Assembly (NCBI RefSeq): GCF_041903755.1
Contig: NZ_JBBWVE010000031.1
Coordinates: 13,715-77,714 of the forward strand
Reading direction: 5' to 3'
Source of the DNA: Thiocapsa roseilacustris
Lineage (GTDB): Bacteria > Pseudomonadota > Gammaproteobacteria > Chromatiales > Chromatiaceae
DNA length: 64,000 bases
Notes under the pieces: model-generated
The model's database searches: none
Seen by the model: only the letters and a program-made list of their open reading frames with translations
Told to the model about the DNA's origin: nothing
Part shown: piece by piece, positions 37,322 to 45,763 of the stretch
How the letters are laid out: each line of letters starts with the position of its first letter
Position numbering within the stretch: the stretch's first letter is position 1
Translations under genes and position numbers: made by a program

Positions 37322-37875
37322 ATGATTGGCGTCTTCCTTCGTCAGAAGTCTTTTTTGAACAACGACTTGCAGGCACCCGATCTGGCCGGAGACACGGATT
37401 CACCGTTCCCTGCAGGTCTTGCGGACAGCGGCGTCCGACGGCATGGCGCGAGGCGTCGCAGCTTCTGCTGTGCGCAGTGTCGGCGGCGCCTGACGCCGCG
37501 CTCGGTACGGTTCCCGGGCCGGCGGGTCTATCTGGGCGTGATCGTCGTGGTGGCCTCGGTGCGCCATACCGGGCATCGCCCCCAAGCGGACGCCTTGGCC
37601 GCGACGCTGGCGGTCCCGATCCGCACCCTGCGGCGCTGGCAGACGTGGTGGCGGGAGCAGTTGGGGCAGACCCCGCTGTGGTGCGGCGCGCAGGGGGCTT
37701 TGTGCCGCCGGTGGATCTGCAGCAGGCGCCGGGGAGTCTGCTCGTGCGCTTCCTCGGCGATGCCGCGGCCGCCCTGGTGGCGTTGCTGCGCTTTTTGAGC
37801 CCCTTGACACGGTCTTCACCCCGCCCGCCACCACCTCCCCGCGGCGGGCCACCCTGCCAGGCTGACCGACTCTGA
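37322..37875 (+). pseudogene. DUF6431-type mobile-element protein, frameshifted
   Basis: Frame 2 from about 37390 gives RRHGARRRSFCCAQCRRRLTPRSVRFPGRRVYLG, then TLRRWQTWWREQLG, the signature of DUF6431 proteins with an atypical zinc ribbon and helix-turn-helix. Near 37690 the family sequence moves to frame 1: RRAGGFVPPVDLQQAPGSLLVRFLGDAAAALVALLRFL, up to the stop at 37875. The N-terminal part is also split between frames. I conclude it is a decayed gene of an insertion-sequence-like unit that usually includes a partner protein and a transposase. Confidence 0.65.
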
Positions 37876-37882
37876 GTATCCC

Positions 37883-38265
37883 ATGACACACCCGCAACCA
37901 CCGACCCTGCAACGGATCAACCTGCCGCCGCTGCCCGACGCCGCCGCCCTCGCCCTCATGGACGTTCTCAACGAGATCCTCGTCCAGGTCGAAGGCCACG
38001 ACATCCACCAACTGCGTCGCGATCCAGACGCGCACGGCGCACACCGTCACCAATCATCTGCACTTCTGCCTGATGGCGACCACGCTGACCTGGATCTATG
38101 CCGATCGCTTGCAACAGACGCCCGTGCGTCGACATCAGGTCCGCGGTCGCTCCGCATTCGCCTTCTCCGATGTGCGCAGACTGCTCGCCGAGGCGGCGCT
38201 GCATCCGGATCGTCCGGCAAGGTCAGCGCAGACGATTCTGAGAATTCCATGTGAAATGATGTGAG
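37883..38265 (+). pseudogene. Partner gene of the DUF6431 element, frameshifted
   Basis: The start THPQPPTLQRINLPPLPDAAALALMDVLNEILVQVEGHDIHQ (frame 2) fits the small helical protein that normally follows DUF6431 genes. The remaining family-like sequence appears in frame 3: TTLTWIYADRLQQTPVRRHQ, then RSAFAFSDVRRLLAEAALHPD, ending at 38264. So at least one frameshift near 38010-38070 breaks the gene. No transposase follows. Confidence 0.55.
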
Positions 38266-38317
38266 CGACAACAGTCTGCCTCGGTTTCAGGCTGGCCCCG
38301 CTTTCCGGTGACCTTGC

Positions 38318-41300
38318 CTACCGCGCATCGACAAACCGCCGCGCAGGCGCCTGCCCCCAGCGCAGGAACATGACCGGGGTCAGCAGGGTGTCGAGCAGGG
38401 TCGAGGAGATGAGTCCGCCGAAGATGACGACGGCGACCGGGTAGAGGATCTCCTTGCCGGGTGCCTCGGGGCTGAGCAGCAGGGGCAGCAGCGCGAGGAT
38501 AGTGGTCAGCGCCGTCATCAGCACCGGGGTCAATCGGTCCAGGCTTCCCTCGATGACGGTGGCGGGGCCGAAGGGGCGGCCCTCGAGCATCATCAGATCC
38601 AGATAGCGGTCGATCTTGAGGATGCCGTTGCGGGTGGCGATGCCGGCGAGGGTGACGAAGCCGACGAGGCTCGCGACCGAGAGTGTCTGACCCGCGAGCT
38701 GCAGTGCGATGACGCTGCCGACCAGCGCGAGCGGCACGTTGGCCAGGATCATCAGGGACAGGGCGGTCGAGCGATAGCGGCTGTACAGCACCAGGAAGAT
38801 CAGCGTGAGCGAGACCAGCGACAGCAGACCGATCAAGCGGGTGGCTTGCTCCTGGGCCTGAAACTGGCCCTCCAGACTCAGGAAATAGCCCTCGGGCAGC
38901 GGCAGCTCGGCCATCACCCGGCGCACCTCGGGGATGAGGTTGGCGAGGTTGGTGCCGTCGCTGTTGGCGGAGACGACGATGCGACGCCGGCCGTTGTCGC
39001 GACTGACTTGGTTCGGTCCGTCGGTCTCCTCCACATCGGCGACGAGGCGCAGCGGTACGCGGCCGCCGGGGGTCTCGATCAAGAGTGCGCGCAGGCCTTC
39101 GGGCGTGCGGTCGGCGTCGGCGACACGCAGCACGACGCCGACGCGGCGGTTGTCCTCGATGATTTGGGCGACCTCCTTGCCCCCGACCAGGGTGGCGAGC
39201 GCATCGTTGACCGCGGCCGGGGTGATGCCGTAGGCCGCGGCGCGGGCATAGTCCACCCGGACCTGTGCCTGGGGGATGCGCACCTGCCGCTCGATCTGCA
39301 GGTCCACCAATCCAGGGGTGTCGGCAAGCCCCTGGCGCAGGGCCTTGGCGAGCGCGCGCAGGGTGTCCAGATCATCGCCGAAGACCTTGATCGCGATCTG
39401 GGCACGGATGCCCGACAGCAGATGATCCAGCCGGTGGGCGATGGGCTGGCCCAGGCTGACCGATGCCGGCAGCGGGGCGAGGCGGGCGCGGATATCGGCG
39501 AGGATCTCTTCGCGTCCGCGCTCGCCGCTCGCCCCGGTGGCGGGGACGAGGTCGACATCGATCTCGGAGTAATGCACGCCCTCGGCGTGCTCGTCCAGCT
39601 CGGCGCGACCTGTGCGCCGTCCGGTCTTGACCACCTCCGGCACCTGTCGGATCAGCGCCTCGGCCAAGGTGCCGACCCGATTGGACTCGGCCAGCGAGCT
39701 GCCCGGGTTGAGCAGGACATTGATCGTCAGGGTGCCCTCGTTGAAGGCCGGCAGAAAGGTCCGGGGGAAAAAAGGCACCGAGGCGACGGCAATCGCGACC
39801 GCCAACGCGGCGGTTCCAAACAGCAGCCGGGAATGCCGGAACGACCACCTGAGCAGACGCCGATCCGCCGCCTTGAGCCCGCGCACCAGCGCCCCGTCGC
39901 CGCGATCCATCAGCCGTGCGCGCGGCAGCAGCCAGGAGCAGAGCACCGGGGTTAGTGTGATGGAGACCAGCGTGCTGGCGAGGATCGCGACGATGTAAGC
40001 GATGCCTAAGGGCACGAACAGCCGGCCCTCGATGCCGGGCAGGGCGAACAGCGGGACGAAGACCAGGACGATGATCAGGGTCGAGTAGAGGATCGCCGAG
40101 CGGACCTCGATGGTGGCATCGGCGACGACCTTGAGCATGGCGAGGGTGTCCGTGCCCGTGTGGGCGCGCTGGCCGTCATTCGCCGTCTTCGCCCGCCATT
40201 CCCGCAGGCGCCGCAGCACGTTCTCGACCCCGACCACGGCGTCGTCCACCAGCTCGCCGATGGCGATGGCCAGCCCGCCCAGTGTCATGGTGTTGACCGA
40301 GAGCCCCATCCAATGGAAGACCAGCGCGGTGACCAGCAGCGACACCGGCAGTGCGGTCAGCGAGATGAAGGTGGTGCGCAGGTTGAGCAGGAACAGCAGC
40401 AACACCACCGAGACGATGATCGCGGCATCCCGCAGCGCCTCCTGCACGTTGCCGACGGATGCTGCAATGAAGTCGGCCTGACGGAACAAGACCTCGTGAT
40501 CCAGTGTCCCGGCGGGCAAGGTCTCCCAGAGCGTTTCCAGGGCGCGCTCCACCTCGCGCGTCAGGGTCAGGGTGTCGGCCTGCGGCTGCTTCTGGACCGA
40601 AAGAATCACCGCAGGGCGCCCGTCGAAGCTCGCATCCCCGCGCTTGACCCGCGCACCCCAGCGGACCTCGGCCACCTGGCGCAGCAGCACAGGCGCGCCC
40701 TCGCGATGGGCGACGACGAGGTTGCGCAGATCATCGAGCCGCGTGGTGCGGGCGATGTTGCGGATCAGGTATTCCTGCGCCTGGCGTTCCAGAAAGCCGC
40801 CGCTGGTGTTGCGGGCGAAGCCCTGCACCGCGGTCTCGAGCTCGGCGAGCCTGATGTCCAGATCCCCGAGCATCCGCACGTCCGGGACCACCTGCGCCTG
40901 GCGCACTTCGCCACCGATCGGAATGACCTGGGACACGCCTGGGATCGTCAACAGGCGCGGGCGCAACACCCAATCAGCAAACTCCCGCACCGCCATCGGC
41001 GACGTCGCGTCGGCCCCACTGTCGTTGCCGTCGTTGCCGTCGTTGCTGTCTTTGCTTTCGGCCTCCGGCGCAAAGACCGCGACCAGCATGATCTCGCCCA
41101 TGATCGAGGTCACCGGGCCCATGTGCGGGGTTACCCCCGGTGGCAGTTCCCCGCCGACCGTGGTGAGCCGCTCGGCGATCTGCTGGCGGTTGCGGTAGAG
41201 GTCGCTGCCCCAGTCGAACTCGACATAGACGATCGACAGCCCGATGCCCGACACCGAGCGCACCCGGGTCACACCGGGCAGGCCCTTGACCGCGGCCTCG

Positions 41301-41506
41301 ATCGGAAAGGTCACCAGTTGCTCGACCTCTTCCGGCGCCATGCCTTCGGCCTCGGTCATCAGGGTGACCGTCGGCTTGTCCAGCGCCGGGAAGACGTCGA
41401 TCGGCAGGCCGAGCGCCTGATAGCTGCCGTAACCGATCAGCACCAGGGCGGCGGCCAGGACAAGCAGCCGTTGCCGAAGACTGGTTTGGATGATCTGTCT
41501 GAACAC
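38318..41506 (-). CDS. Heavy-metal efflux RND permease (CusA/CzcA-type)
   Basis: A 1062-residue inner-membrane pump with 12 membrane segments and two large periplasmic loops. GIGLSIVYVEFDWGSDLYRNRQQ and the membrane motif AIGELVDDAVVGVENVLRRLREW place it in the heavy-metal efflux RND class. A periplasmic loop near residue 150 holds an Asn/Asp/Gly repeat (SNDGNDGNDSGAD) encoded by a run of 9-base repeats. By eye, the methionines that relay copper in E. coli CusA seem replaced (for example the GTLTINVLLNPG segment and GVHYSEIDVDL), so copper is not assured despite the CusR-like box upstream. It lies 9 bp after its adaptor gene. No outer-membrane channel gene is present here. Confidence 0.85.
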   Translation of the reverse strand: MFRQIIQTSLRQRLLVLAAALVLIGYGSYQALGLPIDVFPALDKPTVTLMTEAEGMAPEEVEQLVTFPIEAAVKGLPGVTRVRSVSGIGLSIVYVEFDWGSDLYRNRQQIAERLTTVGGELPPGVTPHMGPVTSIMGEIMLVAVFAPEAESKDSNDGNDGNDSGADATSPMAVREFADWVLRPRLLTIPGVSQVIPIGGEVRQAQVVPDVRMLGDLDIRLAELETAVQGFARNTSGGFLERQAQEYLIRNIARTTRLDDLRNLVVAHREGAPVLLRQVAEVRWGARVKRGDASFDGRPAVILSVQKQPQADTLTLTREVERALETLWETLPAGTLDHEVLFRQADFIAASVGNVQEALRDAAIIVSVVLLLFLLNLRTTFISLTALPVSLLVTALVFHWMGLSVNTMTLGGLAIAIGELVDDAVVGVENVLRRLREWRAKTANDGQRAHTGTDTLAMLKVVADATIEVRSAILYSTLIIVLVFVPLFALPGIEGRLFVPLGIAYIVAILASTLVSITLTPVLCSWLLPRARLMDRGDGALVRGLKAADRRLLRWSFRHSRLLFGTAALAVAIAVASVPFFPRTFLPAFNEGTLTINVLLNPGSSLAESNRVGTLAEALIRQVPEVVKTGRRTGRAELDEHAEGVHYSEIDVDLVPATGASGERGREEILADIRARLAPLPASVSLGQPIAHRLDHLLSGIRAQIAIKVFGDDLDTLRALAKALRQGLADTPGLVDLQIERQVRIPQAQVRVDYARAAAYGITPAAVNDALATLVGGKEVAQIIEDNRRVGVVLRVADADRTPEGLRALLIETPGGRVPLRLVADVEETDGPNQVSRDNGRRRIVVSANSDGTNLANLIPEVRRVMAELPLPEGYFLSLEGQFQAQEQATRLIGLLSLVSLTLIFLVLYSRYRSTALSLMILANVPLALVGSVIALQLAGQTLSVASLVGFVTLAGIATRNGILKIDRYLDLMMLEGRPFGPATVIEGSLDRLTPVLMTALTTILALLPLLLSPEAPGKEILYPVAVVIFGGLISSTLLDTLLTPVMFLRWGQAPARRFVDAR

Positions 41507-41515
41507 GGGCGGGCC

Positions 41516-43303
41516 TCAGCGCACCTGACCGAGCAGCGCGGCGCCGTCGGAGACCACCCGGTCCCCTGCCGAGAGCCCGGCGCTCACCACGCTGTCGCCG
41601 GCGCCGAGCGCCCGGACCTGCACGCGCTGAGAGCGGAAGTGCTCCGGCTGGACATGCACCCAGACCAGCTCGGCGCCGTCCGGGTCGCGCTGGACCGCAG
41701 CGCTCGGGATGCGCAGGCCCCTGCTGCCGTGGAACATGGTGGCGACCACCGTCAGGGGTTGGCGCACGACGAGCTGGTCGGGTGGCCGTGGGCTGCCGGG
41801 CGTTTCGTCCGGCGGGTCGGGTTCGATCCGAAATTGAATCGGCAGGGCGTGGCCGCGCAACTCGTAGCCGCTGCCGAGCGGAGTCAGGCGCAGGATCCGG
41901 CCTTCGGCGGTCGTGGCGCTGGCCGAAGTGAAGTGGGTCGCATGATCGGTGTCGTAGAGCAGGGCCTCGACCAGCAGACGTTGCGGGTCGACGACCGTGA
42001 ACAGGGTCTCGCCGCCGGCCACGATCTGCCCTGGCGAGGCGTTGCGCAAGGCCAGCACGCCGCCGACCGCGGCGGTCAGCGGCACCCGCGCGCTGAAGCT
42101 GTCGGCGATGGCCTGACGACGGGCGGTCAGACTCGCGTGCTCGGTCTCGGTCTCCTCCAGCTCCTGGCGCGGGGCGTTGTCGCCGAGCTGGCGCAGGCGG
42201 ATCAGGTTGCGGGCCAGGTTCTCGATGCGCCCGTCGAGCTCGGCCACCTCGGCCTGCAGATCGGTGCGGTCCACTGCGTCCAGGATCGGGACGAGATAGG
42301 CCAGCACCTGGCCCTCTCGGATCGGCGCTCCGAGCAGCGGCAGACCCTCTTCCGGCAGCTCGATGCGGCCCCGCAGCGGCGCCTGCACCAGCGCACTGGC
42401 GTTCGGGTCCGGGATTACGTGCCCGGACAGGGTGAAGGTGTCCGGCCACTCGCCGGGCTCGGCGCGTGCGGTGCGGATGCCGAGCAGCCGTTGGGTCGGC
42501 TTCGGCACGAACAGGGTCCCGTCCGGCAGGCGGGCGGCGGCTTGCCCGGCGGCGGATGCGGCCGAAGGGGTCGGATCGCTGGCCGGGTCCGGGGCGCCAT
42601 GGTCGTGCCCCTCGTGGGCGTGGACGGGTCCGACGGTGTCCAGCGCCAGCAGCGTCGTTGTCAGGAGCGCCAGCGGCACCATCGCTGTCGTGTTCGAGGA
42701 GGTTGAACCCTTCGTCGGGGTCTTCGGGCCTGATTGCTTGTTTGTTACGCCGCGGTCACGGTGGTCGCGCCACAACAGCAGGGCCAGACTGCAGAGAGCC
42801 AGCAGCACGACCGCCCCTTGCAGCAGCGGAACGGACGCGTACCAGGCCGGCGATCCAGCGTCCGTCTGGGCAGCGATGCCTGGATCGTCCGACACCACCA
42901 GGGTTCCCAACAGCAGATCGGCCAGCGTCGGCGACTCGATCGCGAAGATCAGGTCATGTCGGCCCGGCTCGGCCAGCGGACCCGGATCGAGCCTGTAGAC
43001 GCCGTCGCCCTCGTGAGCCGCGTTGCCCTGCCAGGCCCCGCTCTCGACCTGCAGGACGGCGTCCTCGATCGGGCGGTTGGTCGCAAACTCATCCAGATAG
43101 ACCGTCAGTGTTCCGTCTTCGAGTACGGCAACCAGCTCCAGATCCGCCGACTCGGCGGTGACCCGCGGCGCCAGGGTCGCGGTCACCGGGGCCGGCAACG
43201 GCGGACCGTGGTCATGGCCTTCGTGGGCCGAGAGATCGTTCGTGCCAAGGCCGACCAGCACGGTCGCGAGCAGGATCGGGAAGTAGGCCAGGGTTCTCTG
43301 CAT
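41516..43303 (-). CDS. RND periplasmic adaptor with N-terminal metal-binding extension (CusB-type)
   Basis: A 595-residue protein, nearly 200 residues longer than usual CusB. It starts with a signal-like segment (AYFPILLATVLVGLGTNDLSAHEGHDHG), then a beta-rich domain (about 40-150), a membrane segment near WYASVPLLQGAVVLLALCSLALLLW, a Thr/Ser linker, a second signal-like segment ALLTTTLLALDTVGPVHAHEGHDHG near residue 230, and finally the canonical adaptor: TQRLLGIRTA, barrel-sandwich hybrid, coiled coil (DRTDLQAEVAELDGRIENLARNL) and beta domains. The HEGHDHG motif occurs twice, once after each hydrophobic stretch, suggesting that a separate exported protein became fused to CusB. It is upstream of the pump gene in the same operon. 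Confidence 0.8.
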   Translation of the reverse strand: MQRTLAYFPILLATVLVGLGTNDLSAHEGHDHGPPLPAPVTATLAPRVTAESADLELVAVLEDGTLTVYLDEFATNRPIEDAVLQVESGAWQGNAAHEGDGVYRLDPGPLAEPGRHDLIFAIESPTLADLLLGTLVVSDDPGIAAQTDAGSPAWYASVPLLQGAVVLLALCSLALLLWRDHRDRGVTNKQSGPKTPTKGSTSSNTTAMVPLALLTTTLLALDTVGPVHAHEGHDHGAPDPASDPTPSAASAAGQAAARLPDGTLFVPKPTQRLLGIRTARAEPGEWPDTFTLSGHVIPDPNASALVQAPLRGRIELPEEGLPLLGAPIREGQVLAYLVPILDAVDRTDLQAEVAELDGRIENLARNLIRLRQLGDNAPRQELEETETEHASLTARRQAIADSFSARVPLTAAVGGVLALRNASPGQIVAGGETLFTVVDPQRLLVEALLYDTDHATHFTSASATTAEGRILRLTPLGSGYELRGHALPIQFRIEPDPPDETPGSPRPPDQLVVRQPLTVVATMFHGSRGLRIPSAAVQRDPDGAELVWVHVQPEHFRSQRVQVRALGAGDSVVSAGLSAGDRVVSDGAALLGQVR

Positions 43304-43623
43304 GTCGTTGTCTCGATGGGCTCCCGAGTCGATGCTGACGAGCGAATCATGGCCGTCATCCCGACAAAAGGCACGCCTCGTGTCGGAATCCTGCGGAGCA
43401 AAGACGATCGCATCCCTCCGAAGAGGTTACCCGCAAGGATGGCGTGTGCTCGACCAGGGCGATAGCGACTCCCCCTCCTCTCGCGGAAGGGGCCGGAGGG
43501 AGGGGCAAAAAGGTGACTACCGACCCGGCGCCATCCGCCGGGTTGCCTTCGAGAGGCGGCCGGCGGGGCAAATCAGAAGAAGACAGTGTGGCTGACGTCT
43601 CCCGTCAGGACGCTGACGGCAAG

Positions 43624-43639
43624 ATGACAAGGTTGTCAT
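43624..43639. promoter_or_regulatory. CusR/CopR-type copper box
   Basis: ATGACAA-GG-TTGTCAT is a perfect palindrome that equals the core of the E. coli CusR box (AAAATGACAANNTTGTCATTTT). It lies 321 bp before the adaptor gene start on the minus strand and 257 bp before the first amyloid-like gene on the plus strand. No copper two-component genes are in this window. The surrounding 592-bp gap 43304-43895 shows no gene. Confidence 0.65.
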
Positions 43640-43895
43640 TCAATCGCCCGATCCATGCCATGTATTCATTTTTGTTTTCGACCGAAAATTCCTCGCTGCA
43701 CGCTCTTTCCGTTCAGGTCTCGTTCAGGCTGTCTTGCGCATTCTGGATCCAACGACGGGATACAGCCGATCTTGTCGCCATTAATCCCTGACATGAGGGC
43801 AGGGCCGATTCGCCGGGAGAGGAAGCAGGACTTCAACTATCCCCGAGTCCACTCGATCCATCCAATACGCTGAATCAAACTAAGAGGGTAATCCG

Positions 43896-44183
43896 ATGAC
43901 CGACGCGACGTCCAAGCTCTTCCCCATCGCTCTTGCAGTCATCCTCGTCACGCTCGGCGGGGCCGCCTCGGCACAGACGAATTTCAATACCACTATCCAG
44001 GAAGGTTATATCAATACAAACGATACCTATCAGCGTGGCGGTTACAACGACAACGCGACCTACCAGGAAGGACGGGACAACGCAAATCGCGCCAAGCAGC
44101 GTGGGAACGAGAATTGGAATCAGACTGGTCAGTTCGGAAAGAACAATTACAACGAGACCAGTCAAGGTCCCATGGATGATTAG
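43896..44183 (+). CDS. Small exported protein with 11-residue curlin-like repeats (A)
   Basis: A 95-residue protein. The signal peptide ends at GGAASAQ (about residue 27). The mature part is almost wholly repeats of period 11 with pattern N-x-N-x-T-x-Q-x-G-x-x: NTNDTYQRGGY, NDNATYQEGRD, NANRAKQRGNE, NWNQTGQFGKN, NYNETSQGPMD, after a first unit FNTTIQEGYI. The spacing of Asn, Gln and Gly is like one beta-strand pair of curlin (CsgA/CsgB) repeats, so an extracellular amyloid or nucleator is plausible. It has no Cys. AGAGGG precedes the ATG. First of four small exported genes; no CsgG, CsgE or CsgF gene is in the window. Confidence 0.7.
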   Translation: MTDATSKLFPIALAVILVTLGGAASAQTNFNTTIQEGYINTNDTYQRGGYNDNATYQEGRDNANRAKQRGNENWNQTGQFGKNNYNETSQGPMDD

Positions 44184-44224
44184 GGATCTGTTCAGTACGA
44201 TCACTAACCTATAGGGCCGTCCAG

Positions 44225-44247
44225 CCGACACCCCGATGGGGTGTCGG
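44225..44247. terminator. Strong hairpin between amyloid-like genes
   Basis: CCGACACCCC-GAT-GGGGTGTCGG, a perfect 10-bp stem with a 3-base loop. There is no T-run, so it may attenuate or stabilise RNA and not be a classical terminator. Confidence 0.5.
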
Positions 44248-44284
44248 GGGTGAAGTCCATCTACGCAACGAATGGTTATTAAGT

Positions 44285-44578
44285 ATGAAAATCTCGATAT
44301 TCTTGTTTGGTATCTTTCTGTTTATATTCGTATCTTTGGCGCAAGCCGATGGGAATCGCGACCGGACGCAGGGTCCCTGTTACAGTGTCAACATCCAGAA
44401 CGATCAGGTCAATCAATCGGATGTTCAACAGGACTGCGATATGAACTTCAGCCGGACGGTGCAGGCGGGAACGGACAATCGGGCGTCGACGGTTCAGATC
44501 GGCGATGTGAACAACAACAAGGTTCGGCAGTATCAGTATGAGCATCCGAGGTACCGGATGTCCGGGGTGCGCGATTAG
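44285..44578 (+). CDS. Small exported protein with curlin-like repeats and Cys pair (B)
   Basis: A 97-residue protein. A signal peptide KISIFLFGIFLFIFVSLAQA ends near residue 21. The mature part has two cysteines (GPCYSVN and QQDCDMN), then 11-residue repeats NFSRTVQAGTD, NRASTVQIGDV, NNNKVRQYQYE, again with Asn at position 1 and Gln at 7. This is closer to the curlin consensus than protein A (TVQ.G..N). The C-terminus HPRYRMSGVRD is basic. No clear ribosome-binding site. A hairpin GCTTGGTGC-AGGA-GCACCAAGC at 44613-44634 follows the gene. Confidence 0.65.
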   Translation: MKISIFLFGIFLFIFVSLAQADGNRDRTQGPCYSVNIQNDQVNQSDVQQDCDMNFSRTVQAGTDNRASTVQIGDVNNNKVRQYQYEHPRYRMSGVRD

Positions 44579-44612
44579 CCTTGGAGTCGGTCTTTGCTTC
44601 AGGTGTTCTGCG

Positions 44613-44634
44613 GCTTGGTGCAGGAGCACCAAGC
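44613..44634. terminator. Hairpin after amyloid-like gene B
   Basis: GCTTGGTGC-AGGA-GCACCAAGC, a perfect 9-bp stem with a 4-base loop, 35 bp after the stop. Possible terminator without a clear T-run. Confidence 0.5.
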
Positions 44635-44679
44635 ATTGCATTAATTCGCGGGGGGTGCTTGCTGATGTTTTCGGCCGCG

Positions 44680-44740
44680 GGATTACGTGGCGCAGAGCGC
44701 CACGGGGCATGCGTGACACCCTGGGGAGCGGTGTCACGAG
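44680..44740 (-). repeat. Family C double-hairpin repeat, copy 2 (inverted)
   Basis: Read on the minus strand it begins CTCGTGACACCGCTCCCCAG and continues GGTGTCACGCATGCCCC then GTGGCGCTCTGCGCCACGT, close to 36691-36750 along its length. Both copies lie downstream of genes. Confidence 0.78.
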
Positions 44741-44870
44741 TCCCTGAAGGTTTGGGTGACCGATCCATTGAGCGTTGTCCTGCGAAGCGGTGTGAGGAGC
44801 AGCGTGTTTGCTTGGTCGTGCTTCTTCTTCAGGTCGAGCTTCTTTCGTTTAGCGGAGCAAGGTCAAGAAC

Positions 44871-45179
44871 ATGTCGAGCGCCATCTTCAAGCCATTTCCT
44901 TTAATTGCCTTTGGGCTGTCGGCTTTTCTGTGCGGTCCGGTCTTGTCGCAGGACACGACCAATACAACGTTTCAGGTGGGTAAGGTTAACATCAATCACA
45001 CCCGTCAATGCGGGGATACCAACGACAATGCCACCTATCAAGAGGGCAAGGTCAATATCAATATGACTAGGCAGGGCTGCAACGACCGAAGGAGCGGGAA
45101 TGGGCAAGGGAGCGGGGGCAAAGTCGATGGCGCACGCTTGGGTCACGGGCGCGCGACGCTGGCCGCGCAGGAGCGGTAG
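44871..45179 (+). CDS. Small exported protein with curlin-like repeats (C)
   Basis: A 102-residue protein. The signal peptide FKPFPLIAFGLSAFLCGPVLSQ ends near residue 27. Then 11-residue units with the same pattern as protein A follow: TTNTTFQVGKV, NINHTRQCGDT, NDNATYQEGKV, NINMTRQGCND. The unit NDNATYQEG is identical to one in protein A. Two cysteines (QCGDT, QGCND) could cross-link. The last 35 residues (RSGNGQGSGGKVDGARLGHG...) break the pattern and may be a genuine tail or the result of a frameshift. Confidence 0.62.
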   Translation: MSSAIFKPFPLIAFGLSAFLCGPVLSQDTTNTTFQVGKVNINHTRQCGDTNDNATYQEGKVNINMTRQGCNDRRSGNGQGSGGKVDGARLGHGRATLAAQER

Positions 45180-45316
45180 CGCGTGGGGCGCGACGGTCTG
45201 AAATCATGGCGACCCATGCAGCGCGCCGGATCGCAGGCGCTCGGGACGAACGACCGAGGTCGGGACTTCGGAACGGCGCCTGTCCCTTCTGGTTGACCAG
45301 CCCACGGGAGAAACCG

Positions 45317-45751
45317 ATGAAGATCAAACGAATCAGTGCGAGAGCCGTGGGTCCGGGGTTGCTCGGCTTGGCTGTTCTGTCGATGAGCGTCGTGACGGGG
45401 TGCGCCGTTGCGCAGACCCACACGTCCGGCGGGTCGACGGCGGTGATCCAACAGAGCGGCGGCAGCCGTCCGGTCGAGTCGCAGGTGACCCGTGACCGAG
45501 ACGGGCAGACCATCGTCACGCAGGACGGCCGCAACACGGACATCACCATTCAGCGAAACAGTGCGGGTGAGGTTTCCGGCACCGATGTCACCCACGGAAT
45601 TCCGCAGGCGGAACGATTCCATCCGCCACCGAGCCGGGACGGCATCTGGTCTCCGTTTCCCGGAACCCGGGGAGATGTCGATGAGGCGCGAGGGACGTCT
45701 GGGCTGACGCAGGATGGCTTCAAGGCGCTGATGCTGGAGCGGATGCGCTGA
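45317..45751 (+). CDS. Putative lipoprotein at the end of the amyloid-like cluster (D)
   Basis: A 144-residue protein starting MKIKRISARAVGPGLLGLA with lipobox VVTGC at about residue 29, so it is probably anchored to the outer membrane. The first part of the mature protein is Gly/Ser/Thr/Gln-rich with short beta-like strands (STAVIQQSGGSR, GQTIVTQDGRNTDITIQRNS), reminiscent of the repeats upstream but irregular. The C-terminal half is unlike them (HGIPQAERFHPPPSR...). I chose ATG 45317 with GGAG at 45307-45310; the frame is open to 45206. Its position suggests a role as anchor or assembly factor for proteins A-C, an inference from context. Confidence 0.6.
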   Translation: MKIKRISARAVGPGLLGLAVLSMSVVTGCAVAQTHTSGGSTAVIQQSGGSRPVESQVTRDRDGQTIVTQDGRNTDITIQRNSAGEVSGTDVTHGIPQAERFHPPPSRDGIWSPFPGTRGDVDEARGTSGLTQDGFKALMLERMR

Positions 45752-45763
45752 ATGGCGTTGTGG

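Noticed and set aside
40160..42706. 848-residue plus-strand open frame
   Set aside because: Antisense to the RND pump and adaptor genes; no domains.
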